From the NCBI GenBank assembly GCA_023374045.1, contig CM041776.1:119307000-119370999 (forward strand): 64,000 bases of DNA. The letters are read 5' to 3'. This DNA is from Limonium bicolor (Eukaryota; Streptophyta; Magnoliopsida; Caryophyllales; Plumbaginaceae). The position numbers and the translations under genes were made by a program. The first letter of the stretch is position 1; the number at the start of each line of letters is the position of its first letter. Below, in pieces: positions 13,126 through 23,699 of the stretch. Below the pieces are notes generated by a model. The model ran no database searches, was not told where the DNA came from, and saw only the letters and a list, made by a program, of their open reading frames with translations.

Positions 13126-13545
13126 ACTGTTTTCTGCATAACTTCTTCGTCTGAACTCTGATTTGAGTGCCGTCTGTGGCGTTGGACTCCTCTAAGTCTC
13201 TACTACTGTATTATAAGTGTTTTGGCATGTTTTCATGCAAGGGTACTTCTATTTTTTTGCAAACCCTTTGTTTTCGGACACTTTACTCTATTTCTGAGCC
13301 GTGAATGGCTGGGTCGAGCTATTCCGTGGTATACCATGTAGACGTCATTCTCAGTGTGGGTCATTCCCTTTCTGTTCTGTGGGGTTGACGAACCCTTTGA
13401 CTCTTTTTGAGTCATTTCTGCGTTGCCGAGAGATCTGTTATGATCTATGGGTCTTCGACCCCTTCTGAGTGTGTGCATTGTACTGTGTCCCCTATCTGTT
13501 TGTGAACTCTAGTTACACTAGTACAAAACAGGCTTACCGTAGCGC

Positions 13546-14160
13546 CCCTATTGCAGCAGTTGTAAGAGGAACCGCTGAAATAGGACATTTTAAAATTTTC
13601 GCGTCACCTACCGCAGCGGTTCCTAGCTAACAACCGCTGCGGTAGGTGACGTGAAAATTTTAAAACGTCCTATTTTAGCGGTTCCTCTTACAACCGTTGC
13701 AATAGGGGCACCGCGGTAGGTAGGTCGATTTTTTCAAAAAAAAATCCCTCTTATTCTTTTAAAAATTTCACTATCCCGCGTTTTTAAAAGCCTATTGCAG
13801 CGGTTGTTAACTAGGAACCGCTGCAGTAGGTAGGTCGATTTTTTTTAAAAAAAAATCCCTCTTATTTTTATAAAAATTTCACTATCCCGCTTTTTTTAAG
13901 CCTATTGCAGCGGTTGTTAGCTAGGAACCGCTGCAATAGGTAGGTCGATTTTTTCAAAAAAAATCCCGCTTATACTTTTAAAAAATTTCACTATCCCACT
14001 TTATTTTAAGCCTATTGCAGCGGTTCCTAGCTAACAACCGCTGCAATAGGTAGGTCAATGTTTTCCAAAAAAAAATCCCGCCTTTATTTTTTTCAAAAAT
14101 TTCACTTTCCTAGTTTTTTTTAGCCTATTACAGCGGTTGTTACTAGGAACCGCTGCAATA
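13546..14160. repeat. Left subterminal palindrome cluster of the CACTA element
   Basis: Begins with a long palindrome of about 160 bases (13546-13709). It is followed by four units of about 110 bases, each with a hairpin of CCTATTGCAGCGGTT and AACCGCTGCAATAGG arms around a loop reading GTTAGCTAGG or its reverse complement. Units are joined by TAGGTCGATTTTTT and poly-A rich linkers. Confidence 0.9.
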
Positions 14161-14214
14161 GACTTTTTGTTTTAATATAAAAGTTTCTCCTCTGTTAATT
14201 GACGTTAATTATGC

Positions 14215-14700
14215 TCTACACTCTCCTTCTTCTGGCCGCGGCAAACAAGGAACAACTCTGCGCTCTCTTCTTCTCTTCACTCACGGTCGATGGCGAACAA
14301 GGTATGCATGCTCTGCGCTCTCTTCTTCTTTCACTCATTTATTCTTCTTCTCTTCCCTCATGGTAATATGCTCGAACTTATCTTTACTTCGGTAATTTTG
14401 TAACCCTAACTGAGAACAAGATGCTCTGCGCCTCCATTAATATTCTCACACGGTAATTTTGCAACCCTAACTGGCGAACAAGAACATATATGCTATGTGC
14501 CTCTTTCTCTTCTCATATCTACACCTCTTTTACTGTAATTTTGCAAATCTGGTTGGTGGACGAGGAACAAGGGTTGCGCCCCTGTATTCTCATCTCACGG
14601 TAATTTTGCAACAGGTTTAGAGAACATGGAATATGTTGTGCGCCTCACGGTAATTTTGCAACTTGATTTGGTGAAAAAAGGAACATATTTAGCGCCGATT
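14215..14700. repeat. Degenerate tandem repeats in the core of the CACTA element
   Basis: About five diverged copies sharing CTCTGCGCC, CACGGTAATTTTGCAAC and GGCGAACAAGGAAC. One copy contains ATGGCGAACAAG. It may be an amplified captured fragment, but no reading frame is maintained. Confidence 0.6.
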
Positions 14701-14756
14701 CTGAACTGGTGAATGGCTGTGCGAGGAAGATGATGAAGCAGAATTTTTTTAAAAAA

Positions 14757-15047
14757 AAATACCTATGGCAGTAGTTCCTAGCTAACAACCGTTGCAATAG
14801 GCTTGTTTTTTTTTCAGAAGCCCACCTATGGCAGCGGTTGTTAGCTAGGAACCGGTGTCATAGGCTTGTTTTTTTCCCACAAGCCCACCTATGGCAGCGG
14901 TTGTTAGCTAGGAACCGCTGCCATAGGTAACCTTCTGCAGCGGTTCAAAAACCGCTGAGATAGGTCGAGACCCTATCGCAGCGCACCTCATCACAGCGGT
15001 TCTAGAACCGCTGTGATAGACCTAAAACAACCGCTGCGAAAGGTCTA
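14757..15047. repeat. Right subterminal palindrome cluster of the CACTA element
   Basis: Three 40-base hairpins (14760-14803, 14825-14863, 14887-14927) plus shorter inverted pairs of GCAGCGGTT/AACCGCTGNNATAG. The left-cluster units read CCTATTGCAG while these read CCTATGGCAG. Confidence 0.85.
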
Positions 15048-15556
15048 TTTTGTACTAGTGTTATTTCTGAACTAGGAACTCTAGCGTTCCATTCTGTATT
15101 TGTTTAAGCAATGCTCTGACTATTTCTAAGAACTATGGTTTGTGCTAACCTCTGCTTCTCTTCTGTTTTCAATTGTTTTGAGCGACCTTACTGATGACAG
15201 TCGCTGCTTACTGGGCATAGTTGTGTGCTCATTCCCCTACTCTTATCGCTTTTGTAGATTGATCAGCGAGGATCATCTTAGTATCTAGAGCTTTGACTTA
15301 TTAGACATTCTTTTGTTTGATATTTGATTGTATGGCTGTAGCCTTCGGGCCTTACCTCCTTCTGACGTTTGTCTTGGTTTTGGAAAATTCCTTTTGATTA
15401 ATGTAATCAATACATTTGTTTCACAAGTATTTATAGAAGTGTTGTTTCGGGCTTTGTTTGCGAATGTTAAGCGTTAGAGCCTTGCGTTATTAGGTAGCAA
15501 TACACGGCGCGTAATGCCCTTAACTCTTAGGCCGGTTTTAGGGGTGTTACATTTAG

Positions 15557-15579
15557 TGGTATCAGAGCCAGGTTTGGCT
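15557..15579 (+). promoter_or_regulatory. Primer-binding site of H with adjacent hairpin
   Basis: TGGTATCAGAGCCA at 15557-15570, matching initiator tRNA-Met. AGCCA is mirrored by TGGCT four bases later (15566-15579), so part of the site can fold back. Confidence 0.85.
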
Positions 15580-15682
15580 TTCTTTGGTGTCTGTGGGTGT
15601 GTTTGCTTGTGTGGGGATCAGTTGTGTTAGCTTCTGGAAGTCTGAGTCAGTTCTAACAAGTTTTGGATTTATGTATCTCAGA

Positions 15683-16588
15683 ATGCCTCCTCGTAGAGCA
15701 CCAGTGACCCCTCAGGGAGATGCTGCGGAGGCAGTGCATCAGTTTGGGGCGCAGCTCATGCAGACAGTGGCTGCAGCTGCTGGGGGAGCTGGTGGAGGAG
15801 CTGGTGGTGCAGGCCCAGCTGGGGCGAATGCTGTGGGAGGCCGAGTCAGGGCGCTCCAGGAGTTTATGAAGCTGAAGCCGCCTTCCTTCGATGGTTGTCG
15901 TGACCCTCAGGAGGCGAGCCACTGGATTATAGAGGTGGAGGATCTGCTGAGAGTGATGGGGTCAGAGGATAACTAGAAGGTCGACTTCGCCATGTTCCTC
16001 TTTAAGGGGGAGGCAAAGGAGTGGTGGCGTATGGTGATGGGTAAGCATCCCCAGCCTTGGACCTGGGAGTAGTTCTGCTTGGAGTTCAATAAGCAGTTCT
16101 ACCCTGACGTTTACAAGGACCAGAAGATTAATGAGTACAATCGGTTGTGTCAGGGGAGAGATATGTCAGTCGAGGAGTACGTGAGGAAGTTCGTGACTCT
16201 CTCGAAGTATGCTCCGGAGCCAGATGAGCATAGGAAGGCCTGTAAGTTCGAGACCGGGCTCAGACCAGATATTAGGTCCGTTGTGACACCTCTTCGTTAC
16301 CGGAGCTTCAGAGACGTGGCGGATGTCGCTCTGCTGGTAGAGACCAACATCAAGGGTAGGCAGGCTGGTAAGGACCACAAAGGGAAGAGACGTGCTGAAG
16401 AGTCTCAGAAGAAGGAGGCTACTCCTCCTCAGAAGAAGCAGTCTCATGGAGAACGTCGGGGAGCTTCTTCATCTTCGTCAGTTGGGGTGAAGTGTGGGTC
16501 TTATGGTCACTCCCATCCTGGTAGGGAGTGCTACAAGAAGACTGGGGCCTACTTTAAGTGCGGGTCGATGGAGCACCGGATTGCTTAG
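15683..16588 (+). pseudogene. Element H: Gag polyprotein (three in-frame stops)
   Basis: Homologous to the G gag: MPPRRAP start, Ala/Gly-rich spacer, LKPPSFDG, FLFKGEAKEWWR, a region rich in Lys and Ser, and a CCHC knuckle altered to CGSYGHSHPGREC. All parts are in one frame, broken by TAG at 15974-15976, at about 16069 and at 16586-16588. Comparison with G shows the first two were CAG (GluAspAspGln and TrpGluGln contexts). The third, right after the second knuckle starts, is shared with G. The Gag core would bind and package element RNA. Confidence 0.9.
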
Positions 16589-17785
16589 TGCCCTCAGGCG
16601 TCTAGTAGAGGAACCGGTTCAGACTCAGGGGCGAGGTCCGACCAGAAGAAGCCTCAGACTCAGGCCTGAGTGTATGCTATGACAGGGGAGCGTGATTGAG
16701 CTGGTGATCGCGTCGTCTCAGGTATCCTCCAGATCCATTCTCAGGATGTATTTTGCCTGTTTGACTTTGGAGCTACGCACTCCTTTATCTGCTGTGATTT
16801 GTTGGGTGACCTTGGACTGACTGCTATGCCTAGTAAGGTAGACCTGTGTGTGAATAGTCCATTAGGTGGGGTTGCCCCTTGTGTGCTGAATTCTGTGTGT
16901 AAGACTTGTCCCATAGCAGTTAGGGACAAGACTTTTTATGCTGACCTCATCCCGATGCGGATGGCCTGTTTTGATGTGATCTTGGGCATGGACTGGCTAG
17001 CGGAGCACCATGCCCACAGAGACTGTGCAGCTAGGAGAGTAATATTTGATTTGCCAGACGGGACTCGCTTTGTTTTCTCTGGGAATGCAGTTCCATGTGC
17101 GCCTGTGGTTGTGTTAGCGATGCAGGCAGCCAGCTTCTTGAGGAAGGGCTGCCAGGGGTTCTTGTGTTATCTACCAGAGGTGCGTGAGGGATCTAGCTTG
17201 GAGAGCATCCCGATCGTCAGAGAGTTCCCTGAGGTCTTTCAGGATGACGTGCCCGGACTGCCACCAGTGAGGGAGGTGGAGTTCACGATTGAGTTAGCGC
17301 CAGAGACTTAGCCCATCTCGAGGGCCCCTTACCGTATGAGTTCGGCGGAGCTGAAGGTTCAGCTGCAGGAGTTCCTGGATAAGGGCTTCATCCGCCCTAG
17401 TGTTTCGCCTTGGGGAGCGCCAGTGCTATTTGTGAAGAAGAAGGATGGAACCTTCAGGCTACGCATTGACTACAGGGAACTAAATAAGGTGACCATCAAG
17501 AATCGCTATCCCCTTCCTCGCATTGACGACTTGTTTGACCAGTTCGCGGGCGCCACAGTCTTCTCGAAGATAGATCTTCGTTCAGGGTACCATCAGTTGA
17601 GGATTAAGGCCGAGGACGTGCCTAAGTCTGCTTTTAGGACTCGTTATGGTCATTATGAGTTCCTAGTTATGCCATTTGGATTGACTAATGCTCCCTCAGT
17701 CTTCATGTATATGATGAACTGGGTTTTCAAACCCTATTTGGATCAGTTTGTAGTTGTCTTTATAGAACATTTTGGTATATTCTAA
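16589..17785 (+). pseudogene. Element H: protease and RT N-terminal half
   Basis: The frame of gag continues without a shift, so gag and pol form one long reading frame in this family. The protease site is DFGATHSF (DSGA in G), a Ser-to-Phe change next to the catalytic Asp. The RT follows, with [27 protein letters not shown] and [12 protein letters not shown]. Stops are TGA near 16669 (CGA in G), TGA near 16697 (GGA in G) and TAG at 17309-17311 (CAG in G). At about 17765 two bases are lost, which destroys the catalytic FIDD motif that is intact in G. The enzyme is dead. Confidence 0.9.
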
Positions 17786-18521
17786 GAGTGCAGAGGAGCA
17801 TGAGGAACATCTGAGGATTGTTTTGCAGACGCTGAAGAAGCGGGAGCTTTATGCTAAGCTGAAGAAGTGTGACTTCTGGCTCGATCGTGTAGTGTTCTTG
17901 GGACATGTAGTCTCGAAGGATGATATCTCAGTGGATCCTGAGAAGATTAGAGCAGTGATTGAGTGGGTGAGGCCCACGAATGTTGCAGAGATCCGTAGCT
18001 TCCTTGGGTTAGCTGGGTACTACAGGAAGTTTGTAGAGGGGTTTTCTAAGATTGTATCCCCGCTGACCCGTCTGTTGAGGAAGGAGATTAAGTTCGAGTG
18101 GAGTGAGGCTTGCGAGCAGAGCTTCCAAAAGATTAAGAAGAGGCTGACGACAGCACCGATTCTGACTTTCCCATCTGGGACCGAGGGCTTGAGGTGTTCT
18201 GTGATGCGTCCCATAAGGGACTCGGATGTGTCTTGATGCAGCAGGGTAAGGTAGTGGCTTATGGCTCTCGGCAGCTGAAGCCCTATGAGAAGAACTACCC
18301 TACCCATGATCTGGAGTTGGTACCTGTGGTATTTGCGCTTAAGATTTGGAGGCATTATCTGTATGGGGCGTCGTGTAAGGTTTACACGGACCACAAGAGT
18401 CTCAAGTATCTGTTCACTCAAAAGGAACTGAACTTGAGACAGAGGATGTGGTTGGAGCTACTTCACGACTACGATTTAGAGATCCTCTACCATCCTAGTA
18501 GAGCGAACGTTGTGGCATGTG
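17772..18521 (+). pseudogene. Element H: RT C-terminal half and RNase H
   Basis: In the shifted frame the RT thumb/connection follows, with [18 protein letters not shown] and [14 protein letters not shown]. RNase H follows ([37 protein letters not shown]). One more frame change near 18194 separates the two. The segment ends in the RANVVA sequence that normally precedes the integrase. Confidence 0.88.
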
Positions 18522-18885
18522 ACCCTGATCGAATTTGCCTACAACAACAGCTTCCAGGCGAGCTTTGGTATGGCCCCGTTTGAGGCGCTGTATGGTAGGA
18601 GGTGCAGGTCTCCCATCTGTTGGGATGACCTGAAGGAGAGGGTCTTGGTTGGACCCGAGCTGGTGCAGGGTGCAATAGAGAAGATCAGGATGATTCGAGA
18701 GCGTCTGCTTGTTGCTCAGAGTAGACAGAAGTGTTATGCAGACCAGAGGCGCAGGCTGCTCGAGTTCGAGGTTGGAGACCATGTCTTCTTGAGAGTTTCT
18801 CCAGTCAGGGGAGTTGTCCGGTTTGGGAAGCGTGGGAAGCTTAGCCCAAGGTTCGTTGGACCGTTTGAGATCCTAGAGAGAGTTG
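18519..18885 (+). pseudogene. Element H: integrase C-terminal fragment
   Basis: Joined directly to the RNase H end is the later part of integrase: [30 protein letters not shown], and the GPF/Y-type end (GDHVFLRVSP, GKLSPRFVGPFEILERV). Compared with A, about 0.8 kb is deleted, removing the zinc-binding domain and the first catalytic Asp residues. The junction lies at TGGCA, which occurs in both expected flanks, so a microhomology deletion is likely. Confidence 0.88.
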
Positions 18886-18899
18886 TTAGGGGTGTTACA
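18886..18899 (+). mobile_element. 14-base terminal remnant of the H 3' LTR
   Basis: TTAGGGGTGTTACA is identical to the last 14 bases of the H 5' LTR (15538-15551). It joins the integrase fragment directly to element D. The chromodomain, polypurine tract and nearly all of the 3' LTR are deleted. Confidence 0.75.
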
Positions 18900-19828
18900 A
18901 GACTACTCCGACAGAGTTAAGATCGAGAGGTTCCGGGGAGAACTTCTCTTTCGTATCCAGATGGCCATGAGTGCCAACCTCTGTACTACCCTCCAGGTAT
19001 AAGAGAACGTAACCCTAATTACCACCTAAGTGGATTACCCAACTATTGTAAGAGCTAACCATGAAATTTCAGGACTGTTATGATGCTGCCTCGAGGACGG
19101 AGTTAGTACTTTAGACTCGAGATGAGACCCTTGGTAAGAAGAAGAGGAAGTATACTAAGAGTGAGACGGAGGCTGGAGGTACATCACAGGGCGGGGCAGG
19201 AAGAAGGAAAAGTAAGAACTCATCCTAATTGATTATAACCTTGTGTTTAAATACTATACTGATTGCTGACCCTAAACCTGTAACAAGAAGTTCTTCTCTA
19301 AGAAGAAAGGGCAGGTGAGTCACCAGGGCCAGAAGGCCAAGGAGCAGGTCCCTCGGTTACTGGCCCCAGCTATTGATGCGTAGCCCCTAAGATCGGCGCC
19401 TCCCAAGGGTAAGTATACCCACCTCTTGACTCTAATTGTGAATCCCCAAATCTTATACCATTGTCTTCTGATTTATGTTGTGTTATGATTAGGTACCGAC
19501 CGACCCCAGCGCCATTATCACTGCAAGCGCTGCGGGAAGGACCACCCGGGCGTTGATTGTAGCAGGCGGAAGGTGGAGTGCCGCTACTGTAAAAAGGAAG
19601 GGCACGGAGACTTCGAGTGCTATGTGAACCCAAGTAGCAGGAATTACCAGCCTTCTAAACCTCCACCGAGGACCTCAGCTGGAGGATCCGGAGTGCCACA
19701 GCCTACTCATCTTGGCCGGGCTCAGACGGATACTAGATTCCAAAAGGGGAAGGGCATAGCTCAGAGTCAGCCAACTCTATATTCTACGGGAACCTCAGGC
19801 GCTGAGGCTAGTGCTCAGCGCGCTCCAG
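18900..19828 (+). pseudogene. Element D: 3' part of gag, with introns
   Basis: An older relative of A. Exon pieces match the A gag in order. 18900-18996 ends in TTLQ. A GT-AG intron covers 18997-19072. A basic Lys/Arg-rich exon starts at 19073. A second GT-AG intron is at 19409-19492. The exon at 19493-19828 has two CCHC knuckles (CKRCGKDHPGVDC and CRYCKKEGHGDFEC). An additional intron near 19212-19287 is possible but needs a one-base shift. In-frame TAG codons near 19112 and 19381 show decay. The donor at 19828/19829 has the same phase as the AlkB-joining donor in A. The acceptor is 23 kb away at 43067 because A sits in this intron. Confidence 0.8.
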
Positions 19829-19881
19829 GTAATCCTAAAGCCCAAACATGATTGTGTTAAAGCATGCTTGAGTGTTAAGCG
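19829..19881 (+). other. 5' part of D intron, with the target-site duplication of A
   Basis: The intron begins GTAATCC at 19829. The last five bases, AAGCG (19877-19881), are repeated at 42992-42996 on the other side of A. This is the 5-base duplication expected for LTR element integration. Confidence 0.9.
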
Positions 19882-20497
19882 TGAAATACCCCAAACTTAG
19901 ATATGGTGTTTAAATGATAAACTACGTTATAAGGAGGCTAAATAATGCCTTAGAAACATTAAGAAACATTTCTAATCAAAGAAAACATAAGGAAACACCA
20001 AAAGAGCAGTTTAAGCAAAAACGTGCTCTAAGCTTGGAGAGACTTGGGTGAGTACCCAAATATTGTTATAAGACCTTATTAATATCCTAATGGTCATTTT
20101 AAATCAATTACCAAAGAAAACCAAGCTTGAAAACAAGTTAAACACAAAATGTGCTTTAAGGAGTCTTAAAGCACATTTTTGAAAAATTGTCTTGTAAATG
20201 AGTTTTGAATGGCTAAGTGTCCATCATTACTCTTTAATTAACATGTGTACTATATAGTATCACATTTGGAAGTCTATATCAATGGGAAATCAAAAATTTC
20301 ACAACAATGTGCCTTGTTTTGTGAATAGTAATTTAACTAAGCTAGTTTATAACATAAGTCAATATAAGTGAGATATTTGGTCAACATAGACTTAAGTACC
20401 CCTTGTTACTTAATGGGGGGCGGTTTTTACAAGGTGAGTCACCACCTTTATTAGTTATTAAGTAAACAAAGAATTATAAAGCAAAACTACTACTTAC

Positions 20498-20560
20498 TTT
20501 ATAAGATAAATATCCTACCTTTAATCATCTCTCTCCTCATCTCTTCATTCTCTCTTGTTC
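20498..20560 (+). promoter_or_regulatory. Probable core promoter in the A LTR
   Basis: TTTATAAG at 20498-20505 is followed about 25 bases later by a pyrimidine-rich patch (CATCTCTCTCCTCATCTCTTC) typical of plant start sites. The start of transcription would lie near 20530. The same arrangement is in the 3' LTR near 39449. Confidence 0.5.
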
Positions 20561-22235
20561 CCATGGTTTTGAGCTGCTCTCTCCCTTCTCCATTAACGTG
20601 AAGAACAACCCCATGCTAGCTCCACCTTCCTTTGTACACTACTTACTCATTTTAGCTCCAAAACCAAAACAAATTACATATTCCTCTTAGTTAGCTCAAG
20701 CTCTCTCTTTCTATCTTTTCAAAACTTCAAGAGCTTTGATTTGGTGCCAAGCCAAACCACCATTAGAGGAGGAAATTCAAGTTTGGAGACTCCATTGGCT
20801 TCTCCATTCTCTTAAGGTAAAGAAAGTGTAAGAAAATCTAGGTTTCCATCACTTTTCTTCATAACCGAAAATACATGCTCATGAGGCTTCATTTTAATGC
20901 CTTGCCCTAGCTTTTTTTTCTACTCTTCAAAGGATTGAGGAGGTCCTTCTTGCTTCATATCCAAGCTTGTCTTGAGAAACCAAGGTAAAACAATCACCTT
21001 AATACCTTAAAGCACATTTTTAACCTAGGGTTTGTTCCTTAGGGTTAATGTATTATCTAGTACTCATTGGAGTCATTGGATATTGGTTAGAACATTGGCA
21101 AGGAGATATATATTGGTGACCGAGATTGAGGAAGGAGAAACCTAAGGAGGAAAGCTTATGAGCTTGTGAAAGAACATGGTAAATTATTTACCTTAAGGTG
21201 TTTTATTGTTTAAGGGGATGGGATTTAGTTATGTGATGAGTTTAGTGTAGAGTTTACATTAGAAAAGGGCTACATATGACCTAGGAGAAACAATGATCAT
21301 GTTTGTGAACTTGTGACTAAGGAGCTAATGAGAAAAGAGATAGTTTAAGAATATCAAGGTGAATTACAAGAAGCATTTTATTTCAATGGGAGCCTTGTTG
21401 TGTGTATTCGCAGGTTAAAGGCAAATATATGTGGAAATTCAGTGGTTAAGATTATTGTCATTTAAGGGCCTAAGTGCCAAGCATTTAAGTTTATACACTA
21501 AGTAATGATGTGGTGTAGTTTTGGTGTAAATTTTATGTTAAGGTGTTGTGATGAGAATTTGAGTGATATTGGTTGGTTGATGGAGAAAAACCAAGTGTTT
21601 GGATGTACTATATACTAGAGAACCCATGGCAAAATTTAAAGGAGAACTTAAGTGTTTAAGATGTTCTAAGGGGATTTAATGACTAAGGAAGTACTAGGAA
21701 GTTCTAGAGGTTGCCTTGATGAAAAAGGGTGAGATTAAGGTATTTTAATGACTTATAATGACTTAGGTATCACTATGAAGGATTTAGGAATCAAAAGAGT
21801 GTACTTGGGTATTTAGGACTTAGGTAAATGTTGATAAAAGAAGTTAGGGAACCTTGGCAAGTTTGATGTGAATGAGCATAAAACTTTTAGGTGATTTAGA
21901 TAGAAACTAGAGTTTAGAATTTAAGAAAGCCTTGGAGAAGTAATAGAGATGCAAGTGGTGAATATAGTGTGGTCAAGTTCATAAGGAGGGAACTTTTGGC
22001 TTGTAGAAGTGCTAGGTGAAAGGGATGTTGAAATGTAGGAAAGAAATAAGTGCTAAGTGTTAGTAGTTGTTGTAAGAATTGAGTAAAGGATTGGGATGAT
22101 CTTTGGAGGTTGTTTTAATGAGCTTGGAGGATGATCTAAGGTGGGTTTAAGGGTCTAAATGATGTTAGAACACATTGGAAGGCTTGAGGAAAAGTTTGGT
22201 GAAGATTTGACAATGTTTGGGCATGTTCTGGTGGC

Positions 22236-22552
22236 GTCCGACCCAGGGGTCCGACCCAAGTTTGGGTCGGACAGCCTCTGTTAGACGCCAGGGAAAGGTT
22301 CTAGAATGGTCTGACCCAGAGGACTTGGGTCGGACATGGGTCGGACGGGTATGTTTTAGAGGGCGGTTATGTTTCTGTAATGGTCCGACCCAGTTGGTTG
22401 GGTCGGACATGGGTCGGACATAGGAGGTTTAGAAGACGGAAAATTTCTGGAATGGTCCGACCCAGTTGGTTGGGTCGGACGTGGGTCGGACATGTAGAGT
22501 TTTTCAAACTCGAAAGTTACTGGAAGGGTCCGACCCAGAGGGTGAGTCGGAC
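22236..22552. repeat. GTCCGACCCA/TGGGTCGGAC array in the A 5' LTR
   Basis: Five inverted pairs spaced by 50-70 bases, most with TGGAATGG just before the left arm. Followed by an A-rich run (22567-22577). The L array shares the unit core. Confidence 0.9.
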
Positions 22553-23668
22553 GACCCTTAACACTTTAAAAAAAAAAGAAATTTTGGATTCTAAGGATGA
22601 TAATTGGTAGTAAGGTATACCTATGGTAGGGTGGTAATGATTAGGACCCTAAGAACTTAAGGGATTAAGTTAAGTTAAGTAAGAACCTTAATGTTTAAAA
22701 TTAAGTTTAAAAGGTTAAGTGGTAAGGACTTAAGAGGATATTCATTGGGAATCTTTAGGGACTAAGTGAGTTAAGTAAGGTGCAAATAACTAATGGCCTA
22801 AAAATGAATCAATGTTTTAGGTTTGTGAATTGGAACCCCAGAGAAGGTTAAACAAACGACGATTGACGGTGAACGGTACAATCTTTCTTGTGACCTGCTT
22901 GCTAACGAGGTGTCCCTCGGCTTGTGTGCTATCTGTTTAATTGCTATGACTAAAACAAGATAAAGCATGCAACCGGTTATATTTGTTCTCGTTGTGTATG
23001 TGTTTTCTTTGCACTAACCCACGAGACTTGAGATTGCTACTAACCAAGTTTAGTACTTACTAAGTTAAGAATAAGAGTTAAGTTTTGGTGATTGTTGGTT
23101 AATACCTGTTAAGGTTTAACTAAAACATGGTGTTTAAGATTTCTACTAATTGGAACTTGAGTGAGGAAACCCGGGGCTGACTCAGGTCATGCATGCTAAG
23201 GAAAGGGGGACGGTATCTGAATCAGATCCGCCCTCCGCTTAAGGACTTGTCTTCGGACTTGTAGCCTAGGGCCGGTTGCCGGCTCAGCTACGCTGGACTC
23301 CCGTCCAGGGTAGGTGGCATTAAGATGGTGCGGTGGGATCACCTAAATCCCAGGTTTGGAATTAAGCTACAACCATTCCCTTCCAAGAACGGTTTGTATA
23401 CTGAGAATAAGTTGAGGTTAAGATTAAGGTAAGATAAGAAACTGAGGTTAAGGAATTCAGGACTAAGGAGGGGGTTACTAACCCACTTGATAAGGGAACG
23501 CTTGTGTCGTTCATTGTTTGTGAACTAAGGATGTTCATCTGTGGATTGTTGTTTATTGCACTTCATATCATGTTTATGTATGTAATCAATTTCCATGCTA
23601 TCGACAATTAGTCGTCGTAGCCCCGTTAGCTTGGGGGCCATGAGAGGGAGTACCAGCATTCGTGCTGA

Positions 23669-23699
23669 CCCCCTTTGGGGGCTGTTTTTACACTTGCAG
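23669..23699 (+). promoter_or_regulatory. Hairpin and acceptor-like site in the A 5' LTR
   Basis: CCCCC, a TTT loop and GGGGG, then CTGTTTTTACACTTGCAG. It is positionally equivalent to the CCCC-TTCG-GGGG hairpins of L and E; the stem is kept while the loop differs. Confidence 0.5.

Larger units (their letters stand above)
13516..15060. mobile_element. Non-autonomous CACTA (En/Spm-type) DNA transposon
   Basis: Terminal inverted repeats CACTAGTACAAAA (13516-13528) and TTTTGTACTAGTG (15048-15060), flanked by the 3-base duplication TTA (13513-13515 and 15061-15063), the hallmark size for CACTA elements. It is 1545 bases long with no transposase, so it depends on another copy. Both subterminal regions are filled with palindromic repeats of the CCGCTGCAATAGG type, expected to be transposase-binding repeats. 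It inserted into the H LTR. Confidence 0.95.
11821..15551 (+). mobile_element. Element H: 5' LTR region (with CACTA insertion)
   Basis: Ends GGGGTGTTACA at 15541-15551, five bases before the H primer-binding site. Without the CACTA element it is about 2.2 kb. A TATA-like TTTATAAGG near 11951 is followed by a CT repeat (12058-12077) and a leader-like segment. The left boundary is unclear: the expected TGTAACACCCC-type start is missing and the sequence abuts the G primer site directly, so the LTR may be 5'-truncated. The small ORFs are not protein-like. Confidence 0.7.
20817..23699 (+). other. Exon-like leader segments and putative introns inside the A LTR
   Basis: Donor-like AAGGTAAA or ATGGTAAA sites lie at 20817, 20985 and 21179. 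A pyrimidine-rich acceptor precedes 20933, and the acceptor TTTTTACACTTGCAG ends at 23699. L has donors at 185, 359 and 557 with an acceptor at 3172. E has donors at 52653, 52816 and 52985 with an acceptor at 55525. The shared order and spacing suggest a multi-exon untranslated leader whose last intron of about 2.5 kb contains the GC-rich array. This is inferred from sequence only. Confidence 0.4.
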
